In this document: piece by piece, positions 30,635 through 43,430 of the stretch | How positions within the stretch are numbered: the first letter of the stretch is position 1 | How the letters are laid out: each line of letters begins with the position of its first letter | DNA from: Nemertoderma westbladi | Taxonomy: Eukaryota > Xenacoelomorpha > Nemertodermatida > Nemertodermatidae | Direction of reading: 5' to 3' | Assembly (NCBI GenBank): GCA_032718475.1 | Contig: JAUCBJ010006572.1 | Location: 1 to 49,314, forward strand | Length of the DNA: 49,314 nucleotides | The notes under the pieces: model-generated | What the model saw: the letters and a program-made list of their open reading frames with translations, nothing else | Databases searched by the model: none | Told to the model about the DNA's origin: nothing | Translations under genes and position numbers: made by a program

Positions 30635-33600
30635 TTACGTTGGGGAGTCCCTAGATGTTTGTTGGATTAGGGAGGTGGTCGTGGGAAGAGTATCTTGCCT
30701 TCCATAGTTTCCGGACAGTTCTCGGTCTCTTTCCAGTAAACATAAACAACCAACTGGGCGATTGAGTTGTTGTGTTTCGAACACAATTCCAGGTTTCTTA
30801 AAGTTACGTCGCATGATGACGAGTTCTACCGATCGCACCAAACCATCATCTGAGATATGAGTCTCGATGATACGACCTGTCTGCCACCGCTTACGTGGAA
30901 GATCTGATTCCACAATAAGGACCATGTCTCCGGCGCTGACGTTTTCTTGCTGCGCAAACCACTTAGTTCAAAGTTGTAGCGTAGGCAGATAATGTTTTTC
31001 GAAATGGTCAGCGAAACGACGGGATAACAACTGCATAAGTTGCCAAGTTTGCCGGCAGTATTCGTCTCCGTCCGTGATTTGCGATCGTGGGAGCATGGCT
31101 ACAGGTTTCTTCAGTAGGAAGTGCGCGGGTGTTAGCGCTTCCAGGGAATCAGGACTCGATGAGACTGGCATAAGCGGTCTCTCGTTGAGATAGGCGGCGA
31201 TTTCCTCCATTAACGTCCGCAAAAGTTCGTCGGTGAGATACGCGCGGCACGGCACTATAAAGTGAAATGCGGTCTTCACGCTCCTGATTAATCTCTCCCA
31301 ACTTCCTCCCCACCAAGGGGCGTCGGCGGCGTTGAAGGTCCAGCTAGACGCTGTTACCCTTAGCTGATCGTCCACCTGTCTTTGGTTCCAATCTTTGACG
31401 TAAGCCTTGATTTCATTGTTGGCACCAATGAAGTTCGTCCCCTTATCAGATCTCATCGTGTTGCTAGTTCCAAAGCGAGCGATCTGTCGGCGTAGACTCA
31501 GTATGAAGCTGTTGGTAGATAGATCGTTCACCATATCGAGATGGATAGCTCTACAAGTCATACAGACAAAGATGACACACCATCGCTTAACTATAGTCCT
31601 GGCACGATATACTTCAATAGGGCCAAATAAATCCACACCGGTATTAGTAAATGGTGGTTCATAGAAGCTTACGCGTTCCCTAGGTAATTCTGCCTCTCGC
31701 TGTGTTAAAGGCCTACTGAATGCTTTCCTACAGGGTATACAGTTCCTAAGAACTTGGTTCAGAGCTCTACGGGGTTTATGAAAATAATAGCGAGTTCGAA
31801 TTTCGCTAAGAAATCGTTCTCTACCAGCATGGTAAAGCTTACTGTGAACAATCATCTTGATTTGTATTTCAAGATTTCTAATGAGTATGGGAAACTTAGT
31901 GTCAAAGGATAATGGAGCATTAGTTAGTCTTCCTCCAACGCGTATTAACCCATCTATCATTGTGCTAGAGAAATGATCCCTTAAGCGCATCTGTGGATTT
32001 CTCAACAACAGGAAATACTTATCGGAATCCTCATAGCATTGCAGGAGTCTCAGTATCTGCTTATTGGTTTCTTCATGCTCCTGGTAACTGATCTTCTCCG
32101 TCAGAAACCTATCTGATACTTTGTATTGGGGAAGATCTTTAATAGCATGGACCTGTGCAGATGTCAGTGGAGCGGTATCACTAGCGATCTTCGTCCTGGA
32201 GTAGTGATGATGAAAACATCGCTTTAAATAAGCAACGGCCTTACAAAGCCGATTCCAGGAGCTATAGTGATGTATCGCTCTCTGCAGGAGAGGTGAGAGT
32301 CCTTGCGAGACGTCTGGTGTTCCAGATTTCCAATCTCTCTCTCTGATTTCCACAACAGACTTATTTGTGGCTGGGGATTTTGGATCCAAAGCGTCGTCTC
32401 CGGAAGTGTGTAGTACAGACAGATCTATCACGGGTTTAAATAACTTCGATTTACTCGCCCGGGTTTTAGGTTTGACTTTCTCCGCTCCCTTGGCTTGTCT
32501 AATCTCTGCCGTGGTAAGATGAGGAGGCCATTCATCCTCTTCCTTGCTTAGGAAGTCGGGTCCACCTAACCAGTCTGGAGTATCTATCAGTTCTTGTGGA
32601 GTTGCTCCCCTGGAGGCGATGTCGGCTGGATTAATCGTCCCAGGGCAATGTCTCCATTGATCTATCTTCGTGCGACTAAGTATAATGGCTACTCTGTTGG
32701 TAACGAAGACGCTGAACTGACAGACTTCATTGGTTATATACTCCAACACGAGTAAAGCATCGGTCCAATAGACAGTTTTCTCCAGTGGATAGTCGATCTG
32801 TTCTGTTACATTCTGGCCGATGGCTGTAGCGTATAGAGCCGCTTTTAACTCCGCTCGAGGAACTTTCAACTTGTTGTTTATCAAGGCCTTAGAGGTAACC
32901 AAGGCGACCTTAATTCCATCCGGAGATTCAACCCTCAGGTAGGCTACTATACCTATTCCCATGTCGCTGGCGTCTCCAAACACATGGAGTTGATAGGAAT
33001 ACGTGGGGAGAACGTGACCAAAATAAGAACGGGAAATCGTAAAATTCTCGATGGATGGTAGAGAATCTTCCCATTTCATCCACTTCTTTAATAGTTCTCC
33101 CTTAAGTGGATCGTCCCACGAGTGGTTTTCAAGCCTCATTTGTTGTACTAAACTCCGAGCAATCAATATAACTGGGCTGATAAATCCCAATGGATCGAAA
33201 TAAGTGCTCAGGATACTTAGACAAATCCGTTTAGTTCGAATTGGATTATATCGCTGTTTTAGCTGGAAAAACAGGATATCTCTCTCCGTGTCCCATTTCA
33301 AACCAATCGTCTTGGTTTCTGGAAGATCATCCTTGATAAGGTCTAGATCTTTAACTCCTCGGTCTTCTAACGGGATCGATTCCAGAAATTCACGGGAGTT
33401 ACTGGTGAATTTAGTTAATCGAAATCCACCTCTTTTCAAGCACTCTACCATTCCTTTGGCGACATCAATGGCTTCTTCCACCGATGGGAGGGACTTTAAA
33501 TTGTCGTCCATGTATATATCCCATTTGATGTTGTCGATCACCTCTTTGGAGAAGGCGTCCCGGTTGTCATCAGCAGTGGTGCGCACTACTGAGCAGGCGT

Positions 33601-36600
33601 TTGAAGGGCTCGAGATGATCCCAAAAGCCTGGATGGTCATCCAGTACTCCACCGGTTTCTGGTTGAGGTCTCCTTCAGGCCACCACAGAAATCGTAGGCT
33701 GTCCCGATCCCTATCCAGCGCCTTAACTTGTAAGAACATGCCTTCTATATCGGAGGCGAAAGCGATCAAATATTGTCGTAATCTTAAGAGTATTCCCAAC
33801 AAGGATTGGAGTAAGTTGGGTCCCGCAACAACTCGGAGTTAAGGGATTGGCCCATGTAGAGGGCGGAGCCGTCAAATACTACCCGGACTTCGTTGGGTTT
33901 ACCGGGTTTGGGAACGTAATGATGTGTTAAATAGTACGTTCTCTCAGTTATAGGTGTTTCTTCCGGTACTCGCTCCGCATATCCCTTGTCAATGAATTTC
34001 TTCAGCTGGGTCTTGTACATCTCCTTAGCTGAAGCATTTGCCGTAAGGCGTCGATGTAGTTGCGCAATTCTCTTCTCCGCCAAGGGTCGGTTGTTTATAA
34101 AATTGGGTTCTCGCCGTCGGAAAGGCAGACCAATCTCATACCTACCTTGATCTTTAAGAAAATGTGTAGTCGTTTCCTGTATCTGCTTGGCTCTTTCTTC
34201 TTCTACCGATAGGGCCTTATCGTAGGAATTGGGCTCTACAGCCTCTTGAGTAAAGAATCGTACGGCGTGTTCATCGCGAGTCTTCGCGTTGTAACGATCT
34301 ATCACTTCATTCAGTTCGTCGTTGTAATCGACTTGTCCCGCTGGATGGATGAGGTGACACAGGTTCACTTGGTTTTGCCAAGTTTCATTTTCCGTAAGGA
34401 GGTTGATCGTATTCTCCTCGTCGAATAGTTGATGAATATCGTCATTATCTGAGGAGTATGGTGTTCCCTCAGGTGTGTCGTCTCCCTCACTGATTTCCCC
34501 TTCCCATTCACTCACCTGGTAGACTTGCTCTTTAGGTAGCCTTTCCATGAGAGTCCTACGGGAAGGTCCAGTAAAGTACCAACCTACTCTAGTTCTTCCC
34601 GCATAGGTTTGCAGTGGTTGCGGTTGAGCAGGCCGTTTCTCTAATGTCTCAAGCGCCTCATGCGCATTTTGGCCGATGAGTATTTGTACCCCTGGGTAGT
34701 CGGTGTTGAATCTAGGTATCTCATGCTGCTGGGTGAAATCGTCTTCATCCCAGTTATAAGGTTCCACTTGGCTGGTAGCGAAGTTCTTTATCGCCACCAT
34801 TTTTACTGACCTTATACTGTGTTCTCCTAGTTCATCCTGGGGGGTGGACAACGCGCCTACATAGTAGTCTGTAGCTACTGTAGATTTCCAAACCTGCATA
34901 ATTCCTGAAAGGTTCAACTTAGTTCGGAACTTGGGTTGTCCAGCAAAGATGTCTTCGGCTAGTTCTTTGTCGATGAATGTTCCTGTGCTGCCGGAGTCAA
35001 GGAGGGCGTTCACTATATAGCTCTTTTTTAACCCATGGACTCTCAACTGCACTACGGGAAATTCTCGAATTCCTACGTTGGAAGTTGGCACTTTCCAAGA
35101 TGGTTGTTGGTCAGGAATAGTTAGGGGGAGCTCACTATCGGTTTCAGTCTCATACGTAAGTGCTCGATACACTGCGGTGTTTATTAGATAACAGGATTCG
35201 TTTTCGTCGGAGAATTCTTCCGTGTAGAATCCTTCCATCTCAGAACTGTGGTCAGTGTCGTTCACATCACTGAATTGGACATGTAGTTCGGACTCACTTA
35301 CCTGACTCGGGCTGTTTCTTTCGAATTCGGTGTGCAATAAGATATGATGTTTCGCGCCGCACTTAGCACACCTTGCGTCGGAGTAACAGGTTCGCCGTTG
35401 GTGTCCTTGTCTGAGACAATTATAACACAACCGCTTATCCCACATGACTTCGCATCTATCTTTTAGGGATTTCTTTAAGAATTCCTCACACACACTTAAA
35501 CGGTGGGGCCCGTCGCACAACGCACATTTTGGTTTGATGTTACTTACTTTACCTTGGGTAGTGTTGTGCACACTCGTTCTTTCCTCGGGCTTTCTTCCAT
35601 GAACTCTCTTAGGAGACGTAGGAGTTTTTGTTACCTGTTCTCTCCTGTCACTGTTTCGAGACTTAGATTTACTTACGTCTTTAGGTGCCTTGTTGACATA
35701 GTAAGATCTTTTGGGGTCTTTCCCGCTGTTCTCCTCTTGAGAGGTTTGGCTTTCGCCGTCATCTGTATAACACACTGGGGTGACCTTTCTCCTAGAAACG
35801 GGTTTTTCAATTACCTTATTTTCCGGTGTCTTCTCTCGGGACTGCTTTAGGAGCTGTAATCTTACCTCTCCATTTAAGAATGACATGAGATCAGCCATGG
35901 TAGGGTCTCTTTGTTGCTGATCCATCATATAGAGCACTTTCTTGTCCCAGCGAGTACCTACTCCACCCTTTGGCAAAGTAGATGCTATGGCTCCAATAAC
36001 CATGGAACTCTGATATTCATGAGACTTACCTAGCCAATCTAATTGTCTACAAATCTCCTGGATCTCATCGGAAAATTCTATAATCACGCTGCTAAGAAAC
36101 TTTCGGGGCGCTACCAATTTCGCATACAAATACCTAGCTATGTTATTCCTATTACCATACCTGATGTTTAGTGTATCCCAAACTTGTCTTAATCCATCTG
36201 GATGTCCAATAAACTTTAACGCCATTAACTTGGGAGATCCTTCCAAGCAGTCGATGAGGAATCTAAGTTTCTCTCCGTTAGATAGCACAGAGTTCTGTAT
36301 GTTATCTTTATAATATTCATTAAAAGGTAACCATTTCATCTAATCTCCATTGAACTTGACGATCTCTCCCACCTTTACCGCTTGACGGGCTTCGGTTCTA
36401 GCCATTTGACGCGTAAAACTTTCTTGGGCCATCGTATTATTTAATATCGAGTTATCGGTATATAAATTTCTCGGATTATTATCAGGTCTATATGGAATAT
36501 CATTATCAACAGGTTTATCGTTACCCTTAATGGGGTTTATTATAGGAGTTTCTACTTCGCTAGCAGTATAGATGCGTGTAGGCTCCACACCTTGCGCATG

Positions 36601-38899
36601 AAATATTTCAGACCTAACAGGTTGACACATTGTTACAGGGGGTGATGGTATACCCCTTTGTATATTTACTAATTTATCGCGTTCTAAAGCGATACTCTGC
36701 TGCACTTCTTGCAACTCTAACCTACCCTCTCTGACTGTTCCCTTTAACTGTTGAAGAGTCCCTTCCATCTCCCGGACCTGCTGAGAGGAACACAAACAGT
36801 GTTCCCTCAGCTGCCCGAGCAGGAGACCCATCTCCCGCCGTCCCTCATCCATCCACTCTACCGCCAAAGCGGGAGCCACCAACATAGTAGCGGGTAGACG
36901 AGGGACGACGGGCGATAAATCGTTAATGTCTCGCTCGGCGTCCTGGACTGGAATTGACTCTGGAACAGTCCTACTGGGTACAGGTAGTTTAGTACTGTGC
37001 AAAGGGAATTTAGAGTTAGGTTCTGGAAGTACAGGGGTCTCTCACAGAAGGGGTGGCTTCGAGAACAGGCCTAATTATTTCAGGCTCATCTACTATAGTA
37101 GGGAGTCTTTCTACCCTAATAATTTGGTCTGTGGGTTCTGTACTACCTAAGTCTGCACTAGCTAGTTGTCTTCTCACAGCTGGGGGCAAATTAGGCAATT
37201 TCTGATGGTGAGGCATTCTTCTACGTCTGCTGGAACAAGATCTATTTCCTCCGCCTTCAGGATCTGTTGTATCGCCTTCATCAGATGATGTAAATCCCTG
37301 TCTCTTGGGAGTAGATCGACTTATCATCTGCATATACTTAGCTGTTCTTTGTTTATTGAAGTAATCTTGCTTCTCTTGAAGATTGTCCAACTCTAGTTGG
37401 ACTGTCTCTTCAGATGCCCTCCGTTCTGCTGCTGCCACTGCCTCTGCCGTTTTTCTTTCCGCTTCTGCCGCTGCTACCTTTCTTTCAGCTTCTGCCTCTG
37501 CCGCTGCCGTTGCCGCTGCCGCTTTTCTTTCCGCTTCTGCCACTTTTCTTTCCGCTTCTGCTTCTGCTGCTGCCGCTGCCTCTGCCGATGCCGCTGCCGC
37601 TTCCGCTGCCGCTTTTCTTTCAGCCTCTGCCTCTGCCGCTGCTGCTTTTCTTTCAGCTTCTGCCGCTGCCGCTGCAGCTGCCGCCTTTCTTTGAACTTCT
37701 GCCGCTGCCGCTGCTGCTACCTTTCTGTCTTCTATCCGTTTTTTCTTTAATTGTTCTTCCTGTTCCCTAACGAGGAGGATGCTTTCATCAAATTTAGCCT
37801 GCTCTGTGACTAATATTTCTGCATCTAATGCGTCTAACACAAATTTGGCTCCTTCACTAGTAGGGTGAAGTCCAGCCAGCCGTCTCCTCAACTCTTTGTC
37901 ACCTATAAATCGTTGATAGTCCGACAGATAGATGTCAATAGCGTCCTTCTTCTGAGGTTTCTCCAATGTCGCTTCGCTTTCCACTTGAGAAAAGGTAGCG
38001 TCTGTTGATTCTCCGTGGGTTGAGCGCTCAGCCAGCTGAATTTTCCACTGGGCCGTTCCTTGAACCTTGAGACCCACCCGCTGGAACCAAGTCTTTACGG
38101 CAACTTGCAACGACGTGTCTTGGCTTCTTTTCGAAGCTTCCTCAAAGGCCGATAGGATTAGTCTGATTCTTAGAATTCTTTCTCGAATTTGATAAAGCAG
38201 CTCTCCCTGCTCTTGAGGTCCTTGGGGTTGTTGAAACAGTTGTTCCTCTAATCGCTCCAAAGAGCTGAAGAATCCCTGTACATATCCTGCTGCCGACTTC
38301 TTCCACACAGCTGGATCTCTAGTGTCCCTTACCACTCCCATCCTGTATAAGTCCTCCCAGGCAGCTTCCGATAAGTTAAACGGGAGTCCGGGTCCGGGGA
38401 AGTTCCATTGCGTCTCGACAATAGACTTCAGTTCTTCATTCGTGTATCCCGCATAACTATCCTTGGTCGATCGCTTACTTCTCGCCCAATCAATTTGATG
38501 TTCTTCCACCGCAATCAATACTCTAGTGAGTATGGCTTCAGGAAGAATGAGAAGTGGATCCGAATAAACTGCATCTGCCATCTTTGCTCCGCGCTCGGGT
38601 GTCAACTCTACAGTATCTGAACTACTGGAGCTATCGGGCCGCTGAGAAATAAGTTCTCGGCTCGAGTGTTGCTGCTGTTTAACAGCTGCCTCTTGGTCCC
38701 GCTTGACTTGAGCCCGAGTGCCTATGATAGACCTACGGTGCTTTACTAGCCTAGGGTCTGATACTACTACTGGAGGGATGACCTTTCTTACAGTAGGAGG
38801 GGAGTTGAACTTCGGTCTCAAACGTTCCGCACTCCTATCTGGATCACAGATTGTTGTATCTAGGAGACTGTCTGACAGGTTTTGCTTTGTATCAGCCAT
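30635..38899 (-). pseudogene. BEL/Pao gag-pol polyprotein, full length but broken
   Basis: The start is ATG at 38899 (AACATGG context) and the final stop TAA at 30635. Domains in order: gag with Ala/Glu coiled coil (37745-37385), DUF1759-type region (36400-35900), three zinc knuckles (35525-35340), aspartic protease LLDSGSTG (about 35000), RT with YMDD at 33514-33503, RNase H (FGDASDMGIGIVAY, about 32980), integrase H2C2 finger (about 31850-31740), integrase core (GVDLFGP, RSDKGTNF, GGSWERL; 31640-31290) and the C-terminal DUF5641-type domain (30925-30700). Breaks: a 2-nt deletion near 37040, TAG after FNGD near 36340, a frameshift near 33790 and TGA at about 30966. The integrase motif reads SDKGTNF where SDNGTNF is usual. 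Not functional as it stands. Confidence 0.93.
37383..37745 (-). repeat. Ala/Glu-coding trinucleotide-like repeat in gag
   Basis: Imperfect GCN/GAR repeats encode alternating runs of Ala with AEAERKA motifs, predicting a long charged coiled coil. The start of the window (1-110) holds the same tract in copy 1. Repeat slippage probably changes its length between copies. Confidence 0.85.
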
Positions 38900-40888
38900 G
38901 TTTGTTTGTACAATTGAACGCTTACTGCTAGAACTACAGTTAAAGCAAGTCTAGTAATTCAGTATCAACTATAAGCCTAGTAATTAATTACCGATATCGT
39001 TACTCAGTGTAACGTGATATATACAATATATTAGAATACCGGTATACACTTATAGTATATAATATAAGTATTATTACAGACTAAGGTTCGTCACAGAATA
39101 CCGGTATATAATTTCAGCGCAAATATATATAAATATATAATAAGCCTACTGTGAATACCAGTATACAGTTCCACTTATAGTATATATAAGTATAATTATA
39201 GACTAGAATTAATTACAGTATACCGGTACATAATTTCAGCTTAAATTTATAGAGATAAATATAATAAGCCTATCGTAAATACCAGTATGTCAATTATTTT
39301 ATAATAACTGAATTTCTGAATTTTAGGGTTACTTTACGTTACTTTATTACCGTTATTTAAGCAGTAGTCCAACTGATATTAAGACCTAATTGATGGATGA
39401 CAGGCCTACTATTTTATAAATTGGCTTGAGTTGATTTATAATATATATATACCCGTTTAATGGGTTTTTGTTACAATATTTGAAATAAATGTTATTATTT
39501 CTAGGTAAGGAGTCACTTCACAGAAGCTGAACGCTCTCAGTGGAGTGCTACTTATTGGACACTAAAACAAATAATTCTAATTTACTAAGTTACTTATTAC
39601 TACAAATTACGTACAATTACTGTGTGAGATTACAATCTCTAAATAAACACAAAAGTTACACGTACAAATTTTTAGGGGTAATTTTACAGGAAATCTACAA
39701 ACCAGCCTAACAAGGGGTTAGAATTTCTGGTTCTTACAAACGGACAGGAAACTACGGTATTTGAAAATAATAAAGCAGTAGTAAATATATTGCGTTGTCT
39801 AGATAAGAAATTACCACCGTCTGACGACTTATAGTCTCTAGCTTTACAGCTCTATAAGTACTACGTTATGTACCCGGAATGTCCCTACCTAGAAGTTAAT
39901 TACCGCAGCCAACCATAGCTAACGTGCCTATTAACCACTTTACAACACAAATATACTGCCTACACACTAATTACCTTCGGAAAGCACTGTACACTAAACC
40001 CTAAATTAGGTACAAGTACTTATAGAACAAATAACCAGCAGTTAAAAATACTTGTACAGCTAAAAGAACCACAGTATCTGCTGGAGTGACTAGAGCATAA
40101 AATCACCAGTCTTTACCTACGCCAAACAGCCCTGATGTAGTACCGGGGTTAATTTAACTATAACGGTATGTATAACAAGCACAATTACTGTAGGAATAAA
40201 CTTGGGGTTGTGTATGTTGCGAATAATCGCATAAACTCTGAACAATAAATATTACGCTACCCGTACAGACTACACAAACAAAATACAGACCAAATGCTGG
40301 CAGACTACTATCAAGCCTAAATAAACTACAGTATATGCAGACTCCGAAATGGTTAGTTAGTATGCGTTCTAACTGAGTAGTACGACTTATTCTTTCGGGG
40401 GGGATTTACCTTACAGCACTGGATGCCCCCACGTTCCTAACTAGTACTTTATCGGACATACACTCTACACACACTGCAATCTCTTCGGACCTGACAACAG
40501 CCAGACAACAATCCAGCCTACAAATTACTTGTACAATCTGAGCAGGCTTACATGCTTTCTGCTCAATATTAACTTACAGATAAATAAAACTGACAGAAAT
40601 AAGTAAAATCCTAATAAAAAACCAGGGCTGCAGTCCCTGATTAAATATCAAGACCTACCGGTATATAATTATAAAAATCGAATAATACTGCTGTTCCTGT
40701 ACTGCTGTAAGTACCGGTTCGGGCAGTTGGGCAGTTAGGCCTACAGCTTACCGTTCGACCGGTACCTTCGACTTTATTGCCTACGTTGCAATAAAGAAAC
40801 TAAAATAACTGTTATTGTTCTTACCAGAACAATAGTAAACTGTATTTATTGTCTACTGTGCAATAAAGGAAAAATCAATAACTGTTAT
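38900..40888 (-). other. 2-kb leader of BEL/Pao copy 2
   Basis: No coding sequence. It contains a 124-bp tandem duplication (about 39034-39290, with CACTTATAG at 39048 and 39172) rich in TACCGGTA, and a 72-bp duplication next to the 5' LTR (40773-40820 and 40845-40893). The sequence after the LTR on the minus strand, ATAACAGTTATTG, does not look like the complement of a common tRNA 3' end, so the primer-binding site is unidentified. Confidence 0.7.
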
Positions 40889-42066
40889 TGTTCGCGCTTT
40901 TAGACCTTTAGCAGTTTAACCCACCAATTTTAGGTGTCTTCTAGTTTATAAATCGACTTTAGCCTATAACAAGTATTTGTTGCATATAAAGTTACATTAG
41001 CCGAAGCCAGCCTATGTGCGACCATTCACCCACAGTTAAGGGAGACTGGATTCGGAGGCTTTGACCTTATTGCGGTGTAGACTTACTGTATTATTCGATT
41101 GCTCGTTACTATAATATCTCTAACAAATATTATTTACTTTCGGGAAATATTAACAGTTCCTTTAGGACGTGGCGCTCTAAATATGTAAACAGAGTTATGA
41201 CTTACACTAAACACAACGGGATGGCTAATGATTTTCGTATAAAGCGCATTCTTTAGGAAATGCTTTGTTATCGGTCACACTCCTGCACACTACCGCACAC
41301 TGCTGCACACTGATCTGCCGACCTTCACTAAACTTGATCATATATAAGGAGAATAGCAACTGACACATGTAGGGATTATGAAATAGCATTCAATTCACTC
41401 CAAAACCACTATAATGTAAGTCGCAGTTGCTACAGGTAACTGGTCCCTCTTACCTTCAGTATATCAAGAAGATTGGGGTTTTATGATTATTTATCGATGT
41501 TCTCCAAATATAACAACATATCCACCAACTTATAACAATTAATAACCGACAGTAAACAGATATGTATGGTTCGTGTGTACTGTGTACTGAGTCTGCGTAA
41601 CTTGTGTGGTTTGATAACAGTTATACGTTCCTATAATCAAAGCCGTCGAATGTTTGGCTAAAGTCTGAAACTCAGAATAATTCCAAAGCCGATGTTCTGG
41701 GGCTCAGGAAAAGGTAAACAAAGACCGTCATGCATTGCGCGATTTCCCGTAGGCTTCTGTGGAAATAAAATGAAAATCACTCTGATTGGTCGAGTGAGCT
41801 GAACAAAGAGAGTTAAGAAAGCTCCACATCGACATCAAAATCAGCTGATAGATTTCGTCATCTGAACCACACTGTATTAAGAGTATTTTGGCGTATTGCG
41901 GCATAAAATGGCTTGTTATGTCCGCTAAAGTACACATACAGAAAAATGGCTTTTTTGTCCTCTAAAACACCTACACAGTAAGAAAAACGGCTTTTTATGT
42001 CCGCTAAAACACCTACACAGTACTTTGCGGGGAAAATGACTAGTTATATCCGCAAAAGCCTTTACA
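40889..42066 (-). repeat. 5' LTR of BEL/Pao copy 2 (1178 bp)
   Basis: Same ends and near-identical sequence to 26101-27280. The right edge is followed by the TSD copy ACTTT at 42067-42071. Confidence 0.95.
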
Positions 42067-42560
42067 ACTTTACACAGTGTTCTGATCCTCGTGGCTTTAT
42101 TTTCACTCACTCACTAACGTTCGTTCGTGTAACAAAGCGACTCGGATTATCACACTGTAAAGTGCTACTTTAGACACAACACAAGTATGTAAATAGTTAT
42201 TATGTCATTTTTACATTTATTTATACAGCAACTAATATAATTTGTGCAGTTTCTATCACTTACATTTCGTAATGTTGACATTTTGGAATAGAACTACATA
42301 GATACTTGTTGCAAAGTTCTGATCCTCGTGGCTTTATTTTCACTCTCTCACTAACGTCCGTTCGTGTAACAAAGCCACTCGGATTATCACACTGTAAAGT
42401 GCTACTTTACACACAACACAAGTATGTAAATAGTTATTATGTCATTTTTACATTTATTTATACAGCAACTAATATAATTTGTGCAGTTTCTATCACTTAT
42501 AATGTACCGGTACGTGGTATTATTCTGCATGGGTGTAAAATGTGAAGTGAAATATAACAG
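42067..42560. repeat. Tandem repeat array, right part
   Basis: Completes the unit interrupted at 26100. A shortened unit (237 bp) starts at 42231 and a partial unit at 42468, each with ACTAATATAATTTGTGCAGT. The array fades out by about 42510-42560. Confidence 0.9.
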
Positions 42561-43200
42561 CATAAATCTGGTGTACTTTACAATTCACATGATGGGCCGG
42601 GCTGTTAAATTCGTCTATGGTCTCACCAAGCAAGAACATAGGCTCTTTTCCCAACATATTATATTTAATATCTTGTGATGATGGAGCATTGGTATCCAAT
42701 GAGAAGGATTCAAATAATGTTTTAAAAGACTTGTTATTGGATGTGTTGAGTAAGATATCCCTTCCCAGGATTGTGCGACATTCTGAGACTGTTTATCATA
42801 TTTGCCAAATATGCATGCCAATTTTGGCATGTACCAAAAAATGGCACAACGACACAACTCTGCCAACTCCCAACAGCCCAAATAATTCAGAACACTTGAA
42901 AACCCGTATTGGTGAAAAATTGTTTTCAAAACATGAACACTTTCCCAATTAAATAATTTTGACCACAAAACATGCTTTCTGACCCAAGGTCTAACTGTCA
43001 GACTGTGAGCTGTGGTCATGGTCAAACTGTGTCACTGTGGTTTGGTAGGTATGCATAAGAATGCAACTGCAACATAGTTAATGCAAATGTCGACTAGTCA
43101 TTTGTTAGGTCCGCGTAGCGAGACCTCTAGTATTCATTCCGTTGTTGTTGTTGTTGTTGTTGTTAATTTTCTCATTACGTTTTGGTATTAGGATTGATAC
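42561..43200. other. Unassigned region with (GTT)n microsatellite
   Basis: Overlapping ORFs exist on both strands (42617-42952 plus, 43025-42615 minus), but neither shows a recognisable domain. The plus frame has a CQIC pair only. A (GTT)8 run lies at 43141-43164. Confidence 0.35.
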
Positions 43201-43202
43201 GG

Positions 43203-43290
43203 CCCCAGTAGTGGCTCAGTTGGCAGAGAGTGGGATTTAGAATCTGTAGGTACTGAGTTCAATCCCCCATTCCGATGAATGTTTTTTGTT
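43203..43290 (+). mobile_element. tRNA-derived SINE-like head
   Basis: GTAGTGGCTCAGTTGGCAGA (A-box-like, 43208-43227) and GAGTTCAATCCCCC (B-box-like, 43255-43268). The cloverleaf is not clean. It probably ends with the T-rich stretch near 43290. Confidence 0.45.
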
Positions 43291-43430
43291 GTAAGATTGG
43301 TAGTAATAGTAAGCTAATCAAGGAGACAGTTCATGCGTCAGTAGACGCGGACCTTTGCGCGATTTCGCGCTTGTTTGAATTGAATTCACCATAGAAATAG
43401 GTTTGAATTGATTTCATCATAGAAATATAT

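Larger units (their letters stand above)
26101..42066 (-). mobile_element. Complete 16-kb BEL/Pao LTR retrotransposon, copy 2
   Basis: Reading on the minus strand: 5' LTR (42066-40889), leader (40888-38900), gag-pol (38899-30635), noncoding tail (30634-28914), accessory gene (28913-27359), polypurine tract, 3' LTR (27280-26101). The LTRs start TGTAAAGG and end GCGAACA and are bounded by an ACTTT TSD. It is about twice the usual size for BEL/Pao elements, owing to the long leader, LTRs and tail. Coding parts carry several disabling changes. Confidence 0.95.

Noticed and set aside
37383-37770. Plus-strand Ala-, Cys- and Leu-rich ORFs of about 100-118 codons
   Set aside because: Shadows of the gag Ala/Glu repeat on the opposite strand.
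42617-42952. 111-codon plus-strand ORF as a host zinc-finger exon
   Set aside because: Only one CxxC pair; an equally long ORF overlaps on the other strand; no splice context was convincing.
43203-43290. A real tRNA gene
   Set aside because: Same reasoning: box-like motifs without a clean cloverleaf.
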